Counted from the stretch's first letter, positions 7,913 to 19,436 are shown. The stretch is DNA of 64,000 nt from Microvirga roseola (GCF_020866965.1 NZ_JAJATX010000007.1:62001-126000); one strand, 5' to 3'. Numbers and translations are program-made. Notes: generated from the sequence alone by a model not told the origin.

Positions 7913-8677
7913 TTAAGCTCCCATGAGGTGAATGACGGAAGGCGCGCCGAGCGACACACCTGAGAGAAACAGAAGGGCGACCACGATGCGGCGCATCGTA
8001 GCCGGGGAAAAAGGCGGCGGCCAGCGGCGGGCTGCATAGGTCGCGCCCATGACCGCCGGGATGGCGAGGAAGGCGGACCAGGTGGAGCCCGACGGCAGAT
8101 GCCCGGCCAGCGCCACGATGCCGATACGAAACACCGAATTCACGGCGAAAATCGTCACCAGGGTCTCGCGAACCTTCACCATCTGCATCGGCTGACGGTA
8201 GAAGTGATAGACCAGAGGTGGGCCCGCGGTCGAGAACATGCCACCCATCAGGCCCGCAATTCCGCCGAAAACCAGGAAAGAGAGCTTGCCGGACGGACGC
8301 CTCAGCGGTGCGGGCTTTCGCGCGAGCTGCAGGCTCGAGACGATGATGACGAGCCCGAGGATCAGGCGCAGGAGATCCGCACGGTCGCCCGCCAGCCAGT
8401 CGAGCAGCCAGTAGCCCACGAAGAGGAGCGGCAGGCTGGCCGCCATGACGAGCCAGAACTCGCGCCGGGCGATGTCGCGCCAGCCCTTGAGGAACATCTG
8501 CACCGCATTGACGAGAACCAGCACGCTCACGACCAGGGCCGCATCGGGCAGCGGCATGATTCCCATGAGGCCCACGCCGCCCATGGTGATGAGCCCGAAG
8601 GCGAAGCCCGTCAGGGTCTGGGCATAGGCGGCCGCCCCTGCCAGGAGCAGGAAGCCGATCAGCTCAGGAAGAGACAT
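7913..8677 (-). CDS. TauE/SafE (TSUP) family transporter, probable sulfolactate exporter
   Basis: A 254-residue integral membrane protein with about eight spans. It shows the TSUP repeat signature at both halves: GAAAYAQTLTGFAFGLI near the N-terminus and GLMGGMFSTAGPPLVYHFY after the middle. Members export or import sulfur-containing organic anions. In sulfoglycolytic gene clusters a TauE/SafE-type protein is the proposed sulfolactate exporter. It sits two bases before the sulfolactaldehyde dehydrogenase and three bases after the sulfoquinovosidase, so it is part of the same transcript. Role is inferred from family plus context. Confidence 0.78.
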   Translation of the reverse strand: MSLPELIGFLLLAGAAAYAQTLTGFAFGLITMGGVGLMGIMPLPDAALVVSVLVLVNAVQMFLKGWRDIARREFWLVMAASLPLLFVGYWLLDWLAGDRADLLRLILGLVIIVSSLQLARKPAPLRRPSGKLSFLVFGGIAGLMGGMFSTAGPPLVYHFYRQPMQMVKVRETLVTIFAVNSVFRIGIVALAGHLPSGSTWSAFLAIPAVMGATYAARRWPPPFSPATMRRIVVALLFLSGVSLGAPSVIHLMGA

Positions 8678-8680
8678 GCG

Positions 8681-10684
8681 TCAGAGCGCCCTCAGGGCTT
8701 CGAAGAGTTCCGTGAAGTCCGATCCCGCCCGGTAGAACACGGGCGGCTGGCCGTAAGGCGCGGCAACCGTCGCCTCCTGCCCGCCCGGGAAGCAGCGGCC
8801 CGACCAGAGATGGATCCATTCCGCGCCCTCGGCAAGATAGGTGGCCCATTCAGTCTTCCCCGCCTGCCAGACGGGAGCGACGAGGAGATCCGGGCCGTAG
8901 AGGTAGGCGTCCTGGATCGCATAGGTGCGCGCATCGTCCTCGAAATGGAGGAAAAGCGGGCGCTGGACCGGAAGCCCGCGGCTGGAGGCCTCGGCCACGA
9001 GGGATTTCAGGTAGGGCACGAGATGCACATAGACCCGCGTCATGCGCGCGAAGTGGGAGAGCACCTCCGGGTCCTGGTCGATCTGGAGGTTGTCGCGCGG
9101 GCGGTTGCCCTCATGCGTACGCATGACCGGCGTGAAGGCCGCCATCTCCGCCCAGCGGATGATGAGCTCCGCCGTGCGGACATTGCCGAAGAGGCTCGTA
9201 TACCCGCCGATATCCGAGTGGTGATAGGCATTGCCAAGGAGGCCCGAGGAGAGTGCGCCCGAGATCACGGTGACGAGACCGTCATGGCGGGTGAAATCCA
9301 CCGATTGGTCGCCGGCCCAGAGCAAGGGACAGTGCTTCTGCACGCCCGTGAAGCCGGCGCGCATGAAGAACAGGATCTCGCCCGTCTTGGCTCTGCTTTC
9401 CACGGCGCGGGCATTCACCCCGGCCCAGAGGGTCGGCCAGGCATTGTGCATCAGCCTGGCGTCAATGCCGTTGGCGAGATTGACGTCGATGGGCAGGTAC
9501 TCGCCGAAATCGGCCATCCAACCGGAGAGGCCGTAATCGAGCATGTTCTGCCCGATCACCCGCTCGGCGAACCAGGCGGCAGCCTCCGGGTTGGTGAAGT
9601 CCACGACGCCGCAATCGAACTCGCCGAAATCGACAAGGGCCGTCCCGCCTTCGTCGTTCGTGGCGAAATAGCCTGCCGCGTCGGCTTCGGGAAAGAGCGA
9701 GCCGTCAACGGCGATGTAAGGGTTCACGTAGCCGAGGAAGCGGATTCCGCGCTCCTCCAGATCCGCGATGCGCTGGCGCAGGCCCGGGTAGCGGTCCTCG
9801 TTCGCCTTCCAGTCCCAGAACAGGCGCGCGCCAAACGAGGTGTGGCGAAGCCCCACCCAATCTTCGCACCAGAGGCCGGAGACCTTCGCGCCGGCGGCGA
9901 CGATGGCCTCCAGCCGCTCGAAGGAGTTCGCGCCGTCCTTCAGGCCGATGATCGCGCCGCCATAGACCCATTCGGGGAGCGGCGGCTGGCGGCCGAAGCG
10001 CTCGGCCATCGCCTCGACGAGATCGATGAAGGTGGGGCGCGCGGTGAGCTCGATCCGCTCAGGCACGGCCCAGATCTCGACCTCGTGGAAATCCTCCTTC
10101 CGAAAGTCGAAGGCGGAATAGGCGGTGGTCTCCACGTGGAGGGCGTAGCGCCGTGAGGAGAGATAGGTCGGCTGCGGATAGTTGGTGTTCCAGTAGTCGC
10201 CGCCCGACTTGCCCGTCACATCCGCCTTGAAGGTGATCTCGGTGGTCTTGTCGCGCCCGACGCCGGGCTCCGAGGTCCATAGGGGGAAACGCCGGCCGCG
10301 CATGTCGAAGTAGGACATCTGCTCGCCGCCGCCCCAGACATGCTCGCCCTTTTCCGCGGCCACGCGAAGCCAGACGCGGTTGATGGCGGCATCGGCGGCG
10401 TTGAATGCGACGATCCCGTTCCTGCCGTCACCGGAAACGGTGAGGGTCAGCCGCGCATGCTGGCCGGGTGCCGCAGAGAAGGCAATCTCGGAGCCGGAGA
10501 CAGCGGCATGGCGGAGCGGCGTACGCTCGACCACGTAGTCCTCGATGTCGAAATTGCCCCGGTACATGTCCATCCGCGCCTCGCCGGAGCCGACGAAGAG
10601 GCAGGGTGCGTCATCGCGGTGGCTCAGGACGAGCCTGCCGTCGAGAACGAGGTCGAAGCCGTCGGCTGTGGTCTTGATGTGCAT
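8681..10684 (-). CDS. GH31 sulfoquinovosidase (YihQ-like)
   Basis: A 667-residue family 31 glycoside hydrolase. The nucleophile is D392 in GWMADFGEYLP, the form found in YihQ-type sulfoquinovosidases, and the acid/base is D491 in HHSDIGGYTS. Substrate-specific residues are visible too. K249 (GLKDG), E274 (WCEDW), R287 and W290 (ARLFW) match, in spacing, the sulfonate-binding set I recall for the Agrobacterium enzyme, where K/E replace the Q/Q of E. coli YihQ. It should hydrolyse sulfoquinovosyl glycerol and related alpha-glycosides to sulfoquinovose. No signal peptide is present, so it works in the cytoplasm on imported glycoside. Its place inside the operon, between the SDR and exporter genes, supports this strongly. 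Confidence 0.88.
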   Translation of the reverse strand: MHIKTTADGFDLVLDGRLVLSHRDDAPCLFVGSGEARMDMYRGNFDIEDYVVERTPLRHAAVSGSEIAFSAAPGQHARLTLTVSGDGRNGIVAFNAADAAINRVWLRVAAEKGEHVWGGGEQMSYFDMRGRRFPLWTSEPGVGRDKTTEITFKADVTGKSGGDYWNTNYPQPTYLSSRRYALHVETTAYSAFDFRKEDFHEVEIWAVPERIELTARPTFIDLVEAMAERFGRQPPLPEWVYGGAIIGLKDGANSFERLEAIVAAGAKVSGLWCEDWVGLRHTSFGARLFWDWKANEDRYPGLRQRIADLEERGIRFLGYVNPYIAVDGSLFPEADAAGYFATNDEGGTALVDFGEFDCGVVDFTNPEAAAWFAERVIGQNMLDYGLSGWMADFGEYLPIDVNLANGIDARLMHNAWPTLWAGVNARAVESRAKTGEILFFMRAGFTGVQKHCPLLWAGDQSVDFTRHDGLVTVISGALSSGLLGNAYHHSDIGGYTSLFGNVRTAELIIRWAEMAAFTPVMRTHEGNRPRDNLQIDQDPEVLSHFARMTRVYVHLVPYLKSLVAEASSRGLPVQRPLFLHFEDDARTYAIQDAYLYGPDLLVAPVWQAGKTEWATYLAEGAEWIHLWSGRCFPGGQEATVAAPYGQPPVFYRAGSDFTELFEALRAL

Positions 10685-10692
10685 GGGACGTC

Positions 10693-11472
<780 letters not shown>

Positions 11473-12354
11473 TTAGACGGCAGGATCGAAACGGTACTCG
11501 GGCTGTCCCGGCACATCGACCGGCATGGAGAAAACGCTGCCCGAATGCGGGAATTCGGCCAGCTCCTCGGCCGGGCGGCCCGTCCGCGCGGAGGTCACGT
11601 AGAGGGTCTTCAGGTCGGGCCCACCGAAGCTGACCATGGTGGGGCAGCGGGCGGGAACGGCATATTCCGCCATCAGGCGTCCCTCCGGGCTGTAGCGCTG
11701 GATGCGCCCGCCCTCGAACAGCGCGGTCCAGTAGCAGCCGTCAGAATCCACGGCGGCTCCGTCGGGCCGCCCCCGGTCGGTCTCGGTGGGCTCCAGGCGC
11801 ACGAAGAGAGTCTTGTCCGTCGCCTCCCCGGTCGCCGGGTCGTAGGCGTAGCGCCAGACCGTGAAGGTGGGAGTATCGGAATGATAGAGCGTCCGGCGAT
11901 CCGGCGAGAAGGCGACGCCGTTCGAGGTCAGGAGGCCGCCCGCCATCGGCACGAGCCCCCGCCGGTCATAGCGGTACAGATGCGCCTTGCCGCCCGCCTT
12001 CGGCTCGTCGATGGTGCCGGCGAGAAATCGTCCTACCGGATCCACGCGCCCGTCATTGAAGCGGCTCGTGCGCTGGTCTTCCGGATTCTCGGCGAGCTTT
12101 GTCTCGGGCACGCCACTGGCGTCCAGAAGCCAGATCCCGGAGCGGAACCCGGCGATGAAGCCGCCACCCTTCCTGAACCCGTAGCAGCCGATCTCCTCGG
12201 GCATCGCCATGACGTCGTGCCCGCCCGTGGAAGGCTTGTAGCGGTGGAGCGCCTTGCCCTTGATGTCGACGAAGAAGAGCGCCTGCTCTTCAACCGACCA
12301 TTTCGGGCATTCTCCCAGCTCCGCCCGGACATCAAGCGCGACGGTCAAGGACAT
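11473..12354 (-). CDS. 6-deoxy-6-sulfogluconolactonase (SMP-30/gluconolactonase family)
   Basis: A 293-residue SMP-30/regucalcin-type six-bladed propeller. The metal ligands of the family are present: E14 (LGECPKW), N100 (RFNDGR), N145 (TSNGVAF) and D198 (RPDGAA). These enzymes open sugar lactones with a divalent metal. Here the product would be 6-deoxy-6-sulfogluconate. I start at ATG 12354, eight bases behind the aldolase stop, because the family's N-terminal strand begins there; an upstream in-frame start would overlap the aldolase. Operon position between the dehydrogenase and aldolase supports the specific role. Confidence 0.8.
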   Translation of the reverse strand: MSLTVALDVRAELGECPKWSVEEQALFFVDIKGKALHRYKPSTGGHDVMAMPEEIGCYGFRKGGGFIAGFRSGIWLLDASGVPETKLAENPEDQRTSRFNDGRVDPVGRFLAGTIDEPKAGGKAHLYRYDRRGLVPMAGGLLTSNGVAFSPDRRTLYHSDTPTFTVWRYAYDPATGEATDKTLFVRLEPTETDRGRPDGAAVDSDGCYWTALFEGGRIQRYSPEGRLMAEYAVPARCPTMVSFGGPDLKTLYVTSARTGRPAEELAEFPHSGSVFSMPVDVPGQPEYRFDPAV

Positions 12355-12362
12355 GGCAGGCC

Positions 12363-13172
12363 TCAATAGGCAGCGGCGGCGGCAGGCGTCGGGGCTGGCT
12401 GGCTGCCGCGCAGGGTGCCGAGCCAATCGCTGGCGCGACCGGTCATCATGGCGATGTCGGACGCCATCGCGGCGAAGTCATAGCCGTAATCGATGAAGCG
12501 GCGCACCATCTCCGGGTTGGGACCGACGATCCCCACCGGCTTCCCGGCGGCATGGCAATCCTTGGCCGCCTTCTCGATCAGCGCCTGCACCTCGGGATGG
12601 GCGATATTGCCGATATAGCCCATGGCGGCGGAGAGATCGCCCGGCCCGACGAAGAGCGCATCCACCCCCGGAACCGCCGCGATCTCCGGCAGGCGCTCGA
12701 TGGCCTCCGGCGTCTCGACCTGGAGGATGACGGCCACCTCGTCGTTGGCGCGCTTCAGGTAGTCGGTCGCCCGACCGAAGCGTGAGCTGCGGTGGATCGC
12801 CGCCACCCCGCGCACGCCGTGGGGCGGATACTTGGCGTAGGAGACGGCCTGGCGCGCCTCCTCGGCATTCTGGATGAAAGGCACCATGATGGTCTGGGCG
12901 CCGGCGTCCAGCACGCGCTTGATGAGGACCTGATCGTTCCAGGCCATGCGCACGACGGCTTCAGCCGGAGTGCAGCCGATGGCGCGCAGGATATGGGCGA
13001 GGTCGGCCACCTCGATCGGCACATGCTCCATGTCGACCACGAGGAAGTCGAAGCCCGTATGGCCCATGGCCTCGGCTGTCGCCGGAGCCGCAGCCATCAG
13101 CCAGGTGCCCAACGGCGGACGCGGGCCAGCGCCCTGCAGCCAGCGCTTGAAGCGGTTCTCGATGTCGATCAT
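12363..13172 (-). CDS. 2-keto-3,6-dideoxy-6-sulfogluconate aldolase (HpcH/HpaI family)
   Basis: A 269-residue class II aldolase of the HpcH/HpaI type. Catalytic and metal residues correspond to the HpaI set: H50 (VDMEHVP), R75 (VVRMAW), E153 (VETPEA) and D179 (GPGDLS). Such enzymes cleave 2-keto-3-deoxy acids to pyruvate plus an aldehyde. In this operon the substrate should be the sulfonated keto acid made by the dehydratase, giving pyruvate and sulfolactaldehyde. The C-terminus ends in an alanine/proline tail (PAPTPAAAAAY), which is probably disordered. It lies 11 bases behind the dehydratase gene. A general 4-hydroxy-2-oxo acid aldolase is the alternative if the context were ignored. Confidence 0.82.
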   Translation of the reverse strand: MIDIENRFKRWLQGAGPRPPLGTWLMAAAPATAEAMGHTGFDFLVVDMEHVPIEVADLAHILRAIGCTPAEAVVRMAWNDQVLIKRVLDAGAQTIMVPFIQNAEEARQAVSYAKYPPHGVRGVAAIHRSSRFGRATDYLKRANDEVAVILQVETPEAIERLPEIAAVPGVDALFVGPGDLSAAMGYIGNIAHPEVQALIEKAAKDCHAAGKPVGIVGPNPEMVRRFIDYGYDFAAMASDIAMMTGRASDWLGTLRGSQPAPTPAAAAAY

Positions 13173-13183
13173 GGGCCTGCCCT

Positions 13184-14920
13184 CTAGAAGATCACGGGCT
13201 CGGCCACCGGGCCGGGCGTGCTCAGGAAATCGAAGTCGCAGCCCTGATCGGCCTGCGAGACATGGCGCTGGTAGAGCGCCGCAAAGGAGCGTTCATAAAG
13301 GGGCGCGCTCGGCTTCCATGCGGCGCGGCGGCGCTCCAGCTCCGCCTCGTCCACCCGCATGTCGAGACGGCCCGCCTCTACGTCGAGCTCGACGAGATCG
13401 CCGGTCTTGAGCAGGCCGAGCGGACCGCCGACGGCGGCTTCAGGCGCAACGTGCAGGATGCAGGTGCCGTAGTGGGTGCCGCTCATGCGCCCGTCGCAGA
13501 TGCGCACCATGTCGCGCACGCCCTGTTTCAGGAGCTTCTTCGGGATCGGCAGATTGCCCCATTCCGGCATGCCGGGCGCGCCGACGGGACCGGCATTGCG
13601 CAGCACGATCACCGTGTCCTCGGTGATGTCGAGATCGGGATCGTCGATGGTCCGGTTCATCTCGGCGGGGCTGTCGAAGACGAGGGCCGGGCCGACGTGC
13701 TTGAGGAATTTCGGGTTCGCCGCGGAGGACTTCATCACCGCGCCGTTGGGCGCGAGATTGCCGCGCAGGAGCGCCAGGGTCTTGCCCTTCGAGAGCGGCA
13801 CGACCGGGTTCTCCGGGCCCCGGATCACCTCGTCGTTCCAGCACTCGGCTCCGGCGATGTTCTCGCCGAGCGTTCGGCCGTTCACGGTCAAGGCCGTGGG
13901 GTCGAGGTGCGCTTCGAGCTTCTTCAGGAGCGCCGTCAAGCCGCCCGCGAACCAGAAATCCTCCATCAGGTACTCGCCGGACGGGAAGAGGTTGGCGCAG
14001 ACCGGCACTCGGCCCGCCATCTCGGACATGTCGTCGAGGGTGAGATCGACGCCCGCGCGGCGGGCCATGGCGATCAGGTGGACGGCGGCATTGGTCGAGC
14101 CGCCGAGCGCCATGTAGGCGACGAGCCCGTTGCGGAAGCTCCGCGCATCGAGGAAGCGGGAGGGCTTCCAGTCCTCCCAGATCATCTCGATGATGCGCTC
14201 GCCGCAAGCGGAAGCCATGCGCGGATGGCCGCTGTCGGCGGCGGGAATGGAGGACGCGCCGGGAAGGGTCAGGCCCATGGCGTCCACGATGGAGGTCATG
14301 GTGGAGGCCGTGCCCATGGTGTTGCAGGTGCCGATGGAGCGGGTCATCCGGCTTTCCAGATCGACCCAGTCGTCCTGCGTGATGTTGCCGGCGCGAAGCT
14401 CGTCCCAGTATTTCTTCGTATGCGTTCCCGCGCCGGTCTTCTGGCCGCGCCACTGGCCGTTGGACATGGGTCCCGCGGGGCAGAAGATCACCGGAATGTC
14501 CATGCTGATCGCGCCCATGAGCAGGCCCGGGGTGGACTTGTCGCAACCGCCCAGCAGCACCGCCCCGTCCACGGGATGCGAGCGCAGCAGCTCCTCCACC
14601 TCCATGGCGAGGAAGTTGCGGTAGAGCATGGTGGTGGGCTTCACCATCACCTCTCCGACCGAGAGCGCCGGCAGCTCCACCGGGTAGCCGCCCGCCTGCC
14701 AGACGCCCCGCTTCACCGCCTCCGCGCGGTCGCGCAGGTGCGAATGGCACGGGCTCATCTCGCTCCACGTATTGACGATGGCGACCACGGGCTTGCCGAG
14801 GAACTCCTCGCGGCGCATGCCCATCTGCTGCGTGCGCTGACGGTGGGCGAAGCCGCGCATGTCGTCGGAGGCGAACCAGCGCTGGCTCCGCAGCTCTCCG
14901 AGGTTTCGGCGTGTCATCAC
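13184..14920 (-). CDS. 6-deoxy-6-sulfogluconate dehydratase (IlvD/Edd family)
   Basis: A 578-residue dehydratase of the IlvD/Edd family. Three cysteines placed as the iron-sulfur ligands are visible: C58 (SPCHSH), C126 (GGCDKSTPG) and C199 (GTCNTMG). The length fits sugar-acid dehydratases of this family. In the sulfo-Entner-Doudoroff route this enzyme removes water from sulfogluconate to give 2-keto-3,6-dideoxy-6-sulfogluconate. It opens the catabolic part of the operon, nine bases behind the last transporter gene. Without the neighbours it could be called arabinonate or other aldonate dehydratase. Confidence 0.85.
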   Translation of the reverse strand: MMTRRNLGELRSQRWFASDDMRGFAHRQRTQQMGMRREEFLGKPVVAIVNTWSEMSPCHSHLRDRAEAVKRGVWQAGGYPVELPALSVGEVMVKPTTMLYRNFLAMEVEELLRSHPVDGAVLLGGCDKSTPGLLMGAISMDIPVIFCPAGPMSNGQWRGQKTGAGTHTKKYWDELRAGNITQDDWVDLESRMTRSIGTCNTMGTASTMTSIVDAMGLTLPGASSIPAADSGHPRMASACGERIIEMIWEDWKPSRFLDARSFRNGLVAYMALGGSTNAAVHLIAMARRAGVDLTLDDMSEMAGRVPVCANLFPSGEYLMEDFWFAGGLTALLKKLEAHLDPTALTVNGRTLGENIAGAECWNDEVIRGPENPVVPLSKGKTLALLRGNLAPNGAVMKSSAANPKFLKHVGPALVFDSPAEMNRTIDDPDLDITEDTVIVLRNAGPVGAPGMPEWGNLPIPKKLLKQGVRDMVRICDGRMSGTHYGTCILHVAPEAAVGGPLGLLKTGDLVELDVEAGRLDMRVDEAELERRRAAWKPSAPLYERSFAALYQRHVSQADQGCDFDFLSTPGPVAEPVIF

Positions 14921-14929
14921 AAAAATCCC

Positions 14930-15790
14930 TTATCCCTTGATGCCGCCGGAGGTCAGGCCGGATACGACGCGTTCCTGGAAGATCACGATCAGGATCGCGA
15001 CGGGCACGATGCCGACGACGAGCGCCGCGGAAATCACCGGCCAGGGGAAGGCGAACTCTCCCTGGTAGAGGGTGATGCCGACCGGCAGCGTGCGGAGCGT
15101 CGGGCTGGAATTGAACGAGAGGGCGAGCAGGAACTCGTCCCAGGCGTTCACGAAGGCGAGAATCCCCGCCGTGAAGACGCCCGGCGCCGAGAGCGGCACC
15201 ACGACCTTGAAGAGTGCGCCGATGCGGGTGCAGCCGTCGATCATGGCGGAGTTCTCCAGATCGCGCGGGATGCCCTCGAAAAATGAAACGAGGATCAGAG
15301 TGCAGACCGGAAGGCTCAGCACCGTATAGGGCAGGATCAGCGCGACCCAGGTGTTGAGCAGGCCGAGCGCCCGCATGATCTCGAAGAGCGGCACGAGGAG
15401 CGTCACGAGCGGAAAGGTCGAGACAGCAATGATGGCCGACAGGACCAGGTCCCTGCCCCGGATCTGGAGCCGTGCGATCGCATAGGCCGCGAGCACCGAG
15501 ATGAAGAGCGTCAGCGCCGTGGACAGGATTGCCACCATGAAGCTGTTGAACAGGAAAAGCAGCAGCGGCTGGTCCGTGAAGGCGCGAAGGTAGTTCGCGA
15601 TGGTCGGCGCATGCGGCAGCCAGGTGATCGGCTTCACCGTCAGCTCGGCCTCGGTCTTGAGCGAGGTGAACAGGATCCAGAGCGCCGGGAACATGCCGTT
15701 CACGACGAGGATGAAGCCGATGAGGATGCGCAGCGGCCTGCCTGAGAAGATGGAGCGGGTGGCGGGGGAATCGGAAGTCATGGCTGTCAC
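14930..15790 (-). CDS. ABC transporter permease (MalG type), sulfoquinovose/sulfoquinovosyl glycerol uptake
   Basis: A 286-residue inner-membrane permease with six predicted spans. The cytoplasmic EAA loop ([26 protein letters not shown]) binds the ATPase. It is a CUT1-type (MalG-like) sugar permease with the typical start ([20 protein letters not shown]). Its start overlaps the stop of the partner permease by four bases, so the two are translated together. In the operon it should form the channel that imports sulfoquinovose or its glycerol glycoside. Confidence 0.85.
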   Translation of the reverse strand: MTAMTSDSPATRSIFSGRPLRILIGFILVVNGMFPALWILFTSLKTEAELTVKPITWLPHAPTIANYLRAFTDQPLLLFLFNSFMVAILSTALTLFISVLAAYAIARLQIRGRDLVLSAIIAVSTFPLVTLLVPLFEIMRALGLLNTWVALILPYTVLSLPVCTLILVSFFEGIPRDLENSAMIDGCTRIGALFKVVVPLSAPGVFTAGILAFVNAWDEFLLALSFNSSPTLRTLPVGITLYQGEFAFPWPVISAALVVGIVPVAILIVIFQERVVSGLTSGGIKG

Positions 15791-16731
15791 CCCTTGGCCC
15801 GGATCATGCGCAGATACACGACCGTCACGCCCATGGAGAGGAGGAACATGACGACGGCGAGCGCGGAGCCGTATCCGAGGTCGAGGAAGTCGACCGTGTT
15901 CTGGTGGATATACATGGCGAGGGTCGCGGTGGAGGTGCCGGGGCCGCCCCGCGTCATGGTGTAGGGAATGTCGAAGGTCTGCAGCGCCGTGATCGTTCGG
16001 AAGATCAGCGCCACGACGATGGCGGGCTTGAGTAGCGGCAGGGTGATTTCGAAGAACTGGCGTATCCGCCCTGCCCCATCGACCTCCGCCGCCTCATAGA
16101 GCGAGCGCGGAATGGTCTGGAGACCGGCCAGGATGATCAGCGCCATGAAGGACGAGGTCTTCCAGACGATCGTCAGGCAGATCGCGGCGAAGGCCCAGTT
16201 GGCGGAATTGAACCAGATCACGCCCTCGAAGCCGAGACGGCGCAGCACGTCGTTCACGACGCCGTACTCGGAGTGGAAGAACCATGCAAAGATCAGACCC
16301 GCAAAGGAGAGCGGCAACGCCCACGGAATGAGGAGCGACAGCCTCGTCGGCCACTTCGTCTCGAAGGGCAGGTTCGCCATGAGGGCGAGGATCATGCCGA
16401 CCACGAGGGCGCCGGGAACGGTGATGAGGGTGATGAGGATCGTGTTCCAGGTCGTCTCCCAGAACACCGGATCGTCGAGCATGAGGGCATAGTTCTCAAG
16501 CCCGGCGAAAGTGGCCGGCAGGCCTGACGTCAGGGAGAGGTTCTGAAAGCTCGTCCAGACCAGACGGCCGACCGGATAGACGATGATGAGCGCGAGCAGG
16601 AAGGCCGCCGGCAACAGCAGGAGCACGGCGAGCGTACGCTCGCTCGGATCGAGGAAGCGCGTCCACCATTTCGTGGCGCCCTCGGCCGGCGCCGAGACTA
16701 GGGTTGTTTCGCTGGCGGTCGCCATCGTCAT
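15787..16731 (-). CDS. ABC transporter permease (MalF type), sulfoquinovose uptake
   Basis: A 314-residue CUT1-type permease with six spans and an EAA loop ([24 protein letters not shown]). The start is ATG 16731 (or 16725); a longer in-frame extension upstream would run through the hairpin that separates it from the binding-protein gene and looks non-coding. It pairs with the MalG-type permease, sharing a four-base overlap. Confidence 0.85.
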   Translation of the reverse strand: MTMATASETTLVSAPAEGATKWWTRFLDPSERTLAVLLLLPAAFLLALIIVYPVGRLVWTSFQNLSLTSGLPATFAGLENYALMLDDPVFWETTWNTILITLITVPGALVVGMILALMANLPFETKWPTRLSLLIPWALPLSFAGLIFAWFFHSEYGVVNDVLRRLGFEGVIWFNSANWAFAAICLTIVWKTSSFMALIILAGLQTIPRSLYEAAEVDGAGRIRQFFEITLPLLKPAIVVALIFRTITALQTFDIPYTMTRGGPGTSTATLAMYIHQNTVDFLDLGYGSALAVVMFLLSMGVTVVYLRMIRAKG

Positions 16732-16757
16732 TATCCTGCTCGGATGCAGTAATGGAG

Positions 16758-16783
16758 GGACAGACGCCCGAAGGCGTCTGTCC
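16758..16783 (-). repeat. Strong UUCG-type hairpin between binding-protein and permease genes
   Basis: GGACAGACGCC and GGCGTCTGTCC form a perfect 11-bp stem. The minus-strand (mRNA-sense) loop is TTCG, an especially stable tetraloop. It sits 23 bases past the binding-protein stop with no T-run, so it is not a full terminator. Such hairpins protect the upstream mRNA and raise binding protein over permease, as in malE-malF. Confidence 0.7.
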
Positions 16784-16805
16784 AAGGATTTGGTGCGAAA
16801 GAGGC

Positions 16806-18131
<1,326 letters not shown>

Positions 18132-19205
18132 TCAGTTGAGGGCCCGCTCCGTTGCCGCATCGAACAGATGGATCCGGGACGGATCGACACCGATGGACAG
18201 GATCTCGCCAGGCTGGGGCCGCATCTCCGGCGCGACACGCGCCGTGAGAGTGGCGCTCCCAAGGGCGAAATGGATGAGCGTGTCGGAGCCCAGCGGCTCG
18301 ACGACCTGCACGCGACCGGACAGGGGCTGCCCCTCGCCGGCCGACACGAAATGCTCGGGGCGGATGCCGACGACGACCTCACGGCCTTCGAGCCCGTTCG
18401 CCTTTCCGGCGCCGTTTCGATGCAGGGGAAGATGCTCGCCGCCGTCAAACACGATCTCGCCGCTCTGGACGACGCCCTTGGCGAAGTTCATGGCGGGCGA
18501 ACCGATGAAGCCGCCGACGAAGATGCTGGCGGGGCTGTTATAGACCTCGTCCGGCGTGCCGACCTGCTCGATCTCGCCGCCCTTCAGGATCACGATCCGG
18601 TCGGCCAGCGTCATCGCCTCCACCTGATCGTGGGTCACGTAGATGATGGTGGTGCCGATGGCCTGGTGGAGCCGCTTGATTTCTGTGCGGACTTGGCCGC
18701 GCAGCTTGGCGTCGAGGTTGGAAAGCGGTTCGTCGAAGAGAAAAACCTGCGGACGGCGCACGATGGCACGGCCCATGGCCACGCGCTGGCGCTGGCCGCC
18801 CGAAAGCTGACTCGGACGGCGCTCAAGCAACTGGCCGATGCCGAGCATCTCGGCAGCCTGGGTGATGCGCGCCTTGATCTCGTCGGCCGCAACGCCCCGC
18901 ACCTTCAGGCTGAAGGCCATGTTCTCATAGACGGTCTTGTGCGGGTAGAGCGCGTAATCCTGGAACACCATGGCGATGTCGCGCTCGCGCGGCGGCAGCT
19001 TGTTGACCACCTTCTCGCCGATGCGAATCTCGCCGCCGCTGATGCTTTCGAGACCCGCGAGCATGCGCAGAGTCGTCGACTTGCCGCAGCCGGACGGACC
19101 GACCAGCACGACGAATTCCCGGTCCGCGATCTCGAGATCGATGCCCTTCACGATCCGAAGCGAACCGTAACTCTTTTCAAGCCTACGGAAGCTGACCGAC
19201 GACAT
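18132..19205 (-). CDS. ABC transporter ATPase (UgpC/MsmK type), first gene of the sulfoquinovose operon
   Basis: A 357-residue ATPase with Walker A GPSGCGKST at 36-44, signature LSGGQ at 134-138, and Walker B FLFDEP at 155-160. The C-terminal extension (about 235-357) is the regulatory TOBE/OB domain of the CUT1 class, with GIRPEH. I start at ATG 19205 (MSSVSF); a start five residues earlier is possible. It is the first gene behind the promoter at 19305-19333. It energises uptake through the two permeases downstream. Confidence 0.88.
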   Translation of the reverse strand: MSSVSFRRLEKSYGSLRIVKGIDLEIADREFVVLVGPSGCGKSTTLRMLAGLESISGGEIRIGEKVVNKLPPRERDIAMVFQDYALYPHKTVYENMAFSLKVRGVAADEIKARITQAAEMLGIGQLLERRPSQLSGGQRQRVAMGRAIVRRPQVFLFDEPLSNLDAKLRGQVRTEIKRLHQAIGTTIIYVTHDQVEAMTLADRIVILKGGEIEQVGTPDEVYNSPASIFVGGFIGSPAMNFAKGVVQSGEIVFDGGEHLPLHRNGAGKANGLEGREVVVGIRPEHFVSAGEGQPLSGRVQVVEPLGSDTLIHFALGSATLTARVAPEMRPQPGEILSIGVDPSRIHLFDAATERALN

Positions 19206-19304
19206 GCTTCCTCCCTTCACCGTTCTTGCCGCGCCCGATATCGATGCGCTTACGCCAGATCGGCCGCAGGCAGGACCTGCAGCGGAATCTGGCTCATTGC
19301 GATT

Positions 19305-19333
19305 ATCATAGCGCTACGATTTTCAGCTCGCAA
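19305..19333 (-). promoter_or_regulatory. Sigma-70-type promoter of the sulfoquinovose operon with operator over the -10 box
   Basis: On the minus strand, TTGCGA (19333-19328) and TATGAT (19310-19305) are separated by exactly 17 bases, close to consensus. The -10 box lies within the dyad ATCATAGCGCTACGAT (19305-19320, 14 of 16 symmetric positions, centre AGCGCT), the form of a LacI-family operator. Binding of the divergent regulator would block polymerase. The predicted leader is about 90 bases. Confidence 0.7.
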
Positions 19334-19390
19334 GCCTCCCTGGAGAGTATCCAAAGAGATGAAATTGGCTGGCTACATTGGGCCGTACGC

Positions 19391-19419
19391 TTGGATTTGG
19401 GCGCAAACCATCCTATAAA
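19391..19419 (+). promoter_or_regulatory. Promoter of the LacI-type regulator gene
   Basis: TTGGAT (19391-19396) and TATAAA (19414-19419) with a 17-base spacer, directed at the regulator start at 19468. Confidence 0.55.
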
Positions 19420-19436
19420 GATGCGGCCTCCTCCAA

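Noticed and set aside
8099-10156. 685-residue plus-strand frame opposite the sulfoquinovosidase
   Set aside because: Antisense shadow; no motif, while the opposite strand has a complete GH31 enzyme.
13262-15286. 674-residue plus-strand frame opposite the dehydratase
   Set aside because: Antisense shadow of a clear IlvD/Edd gene.
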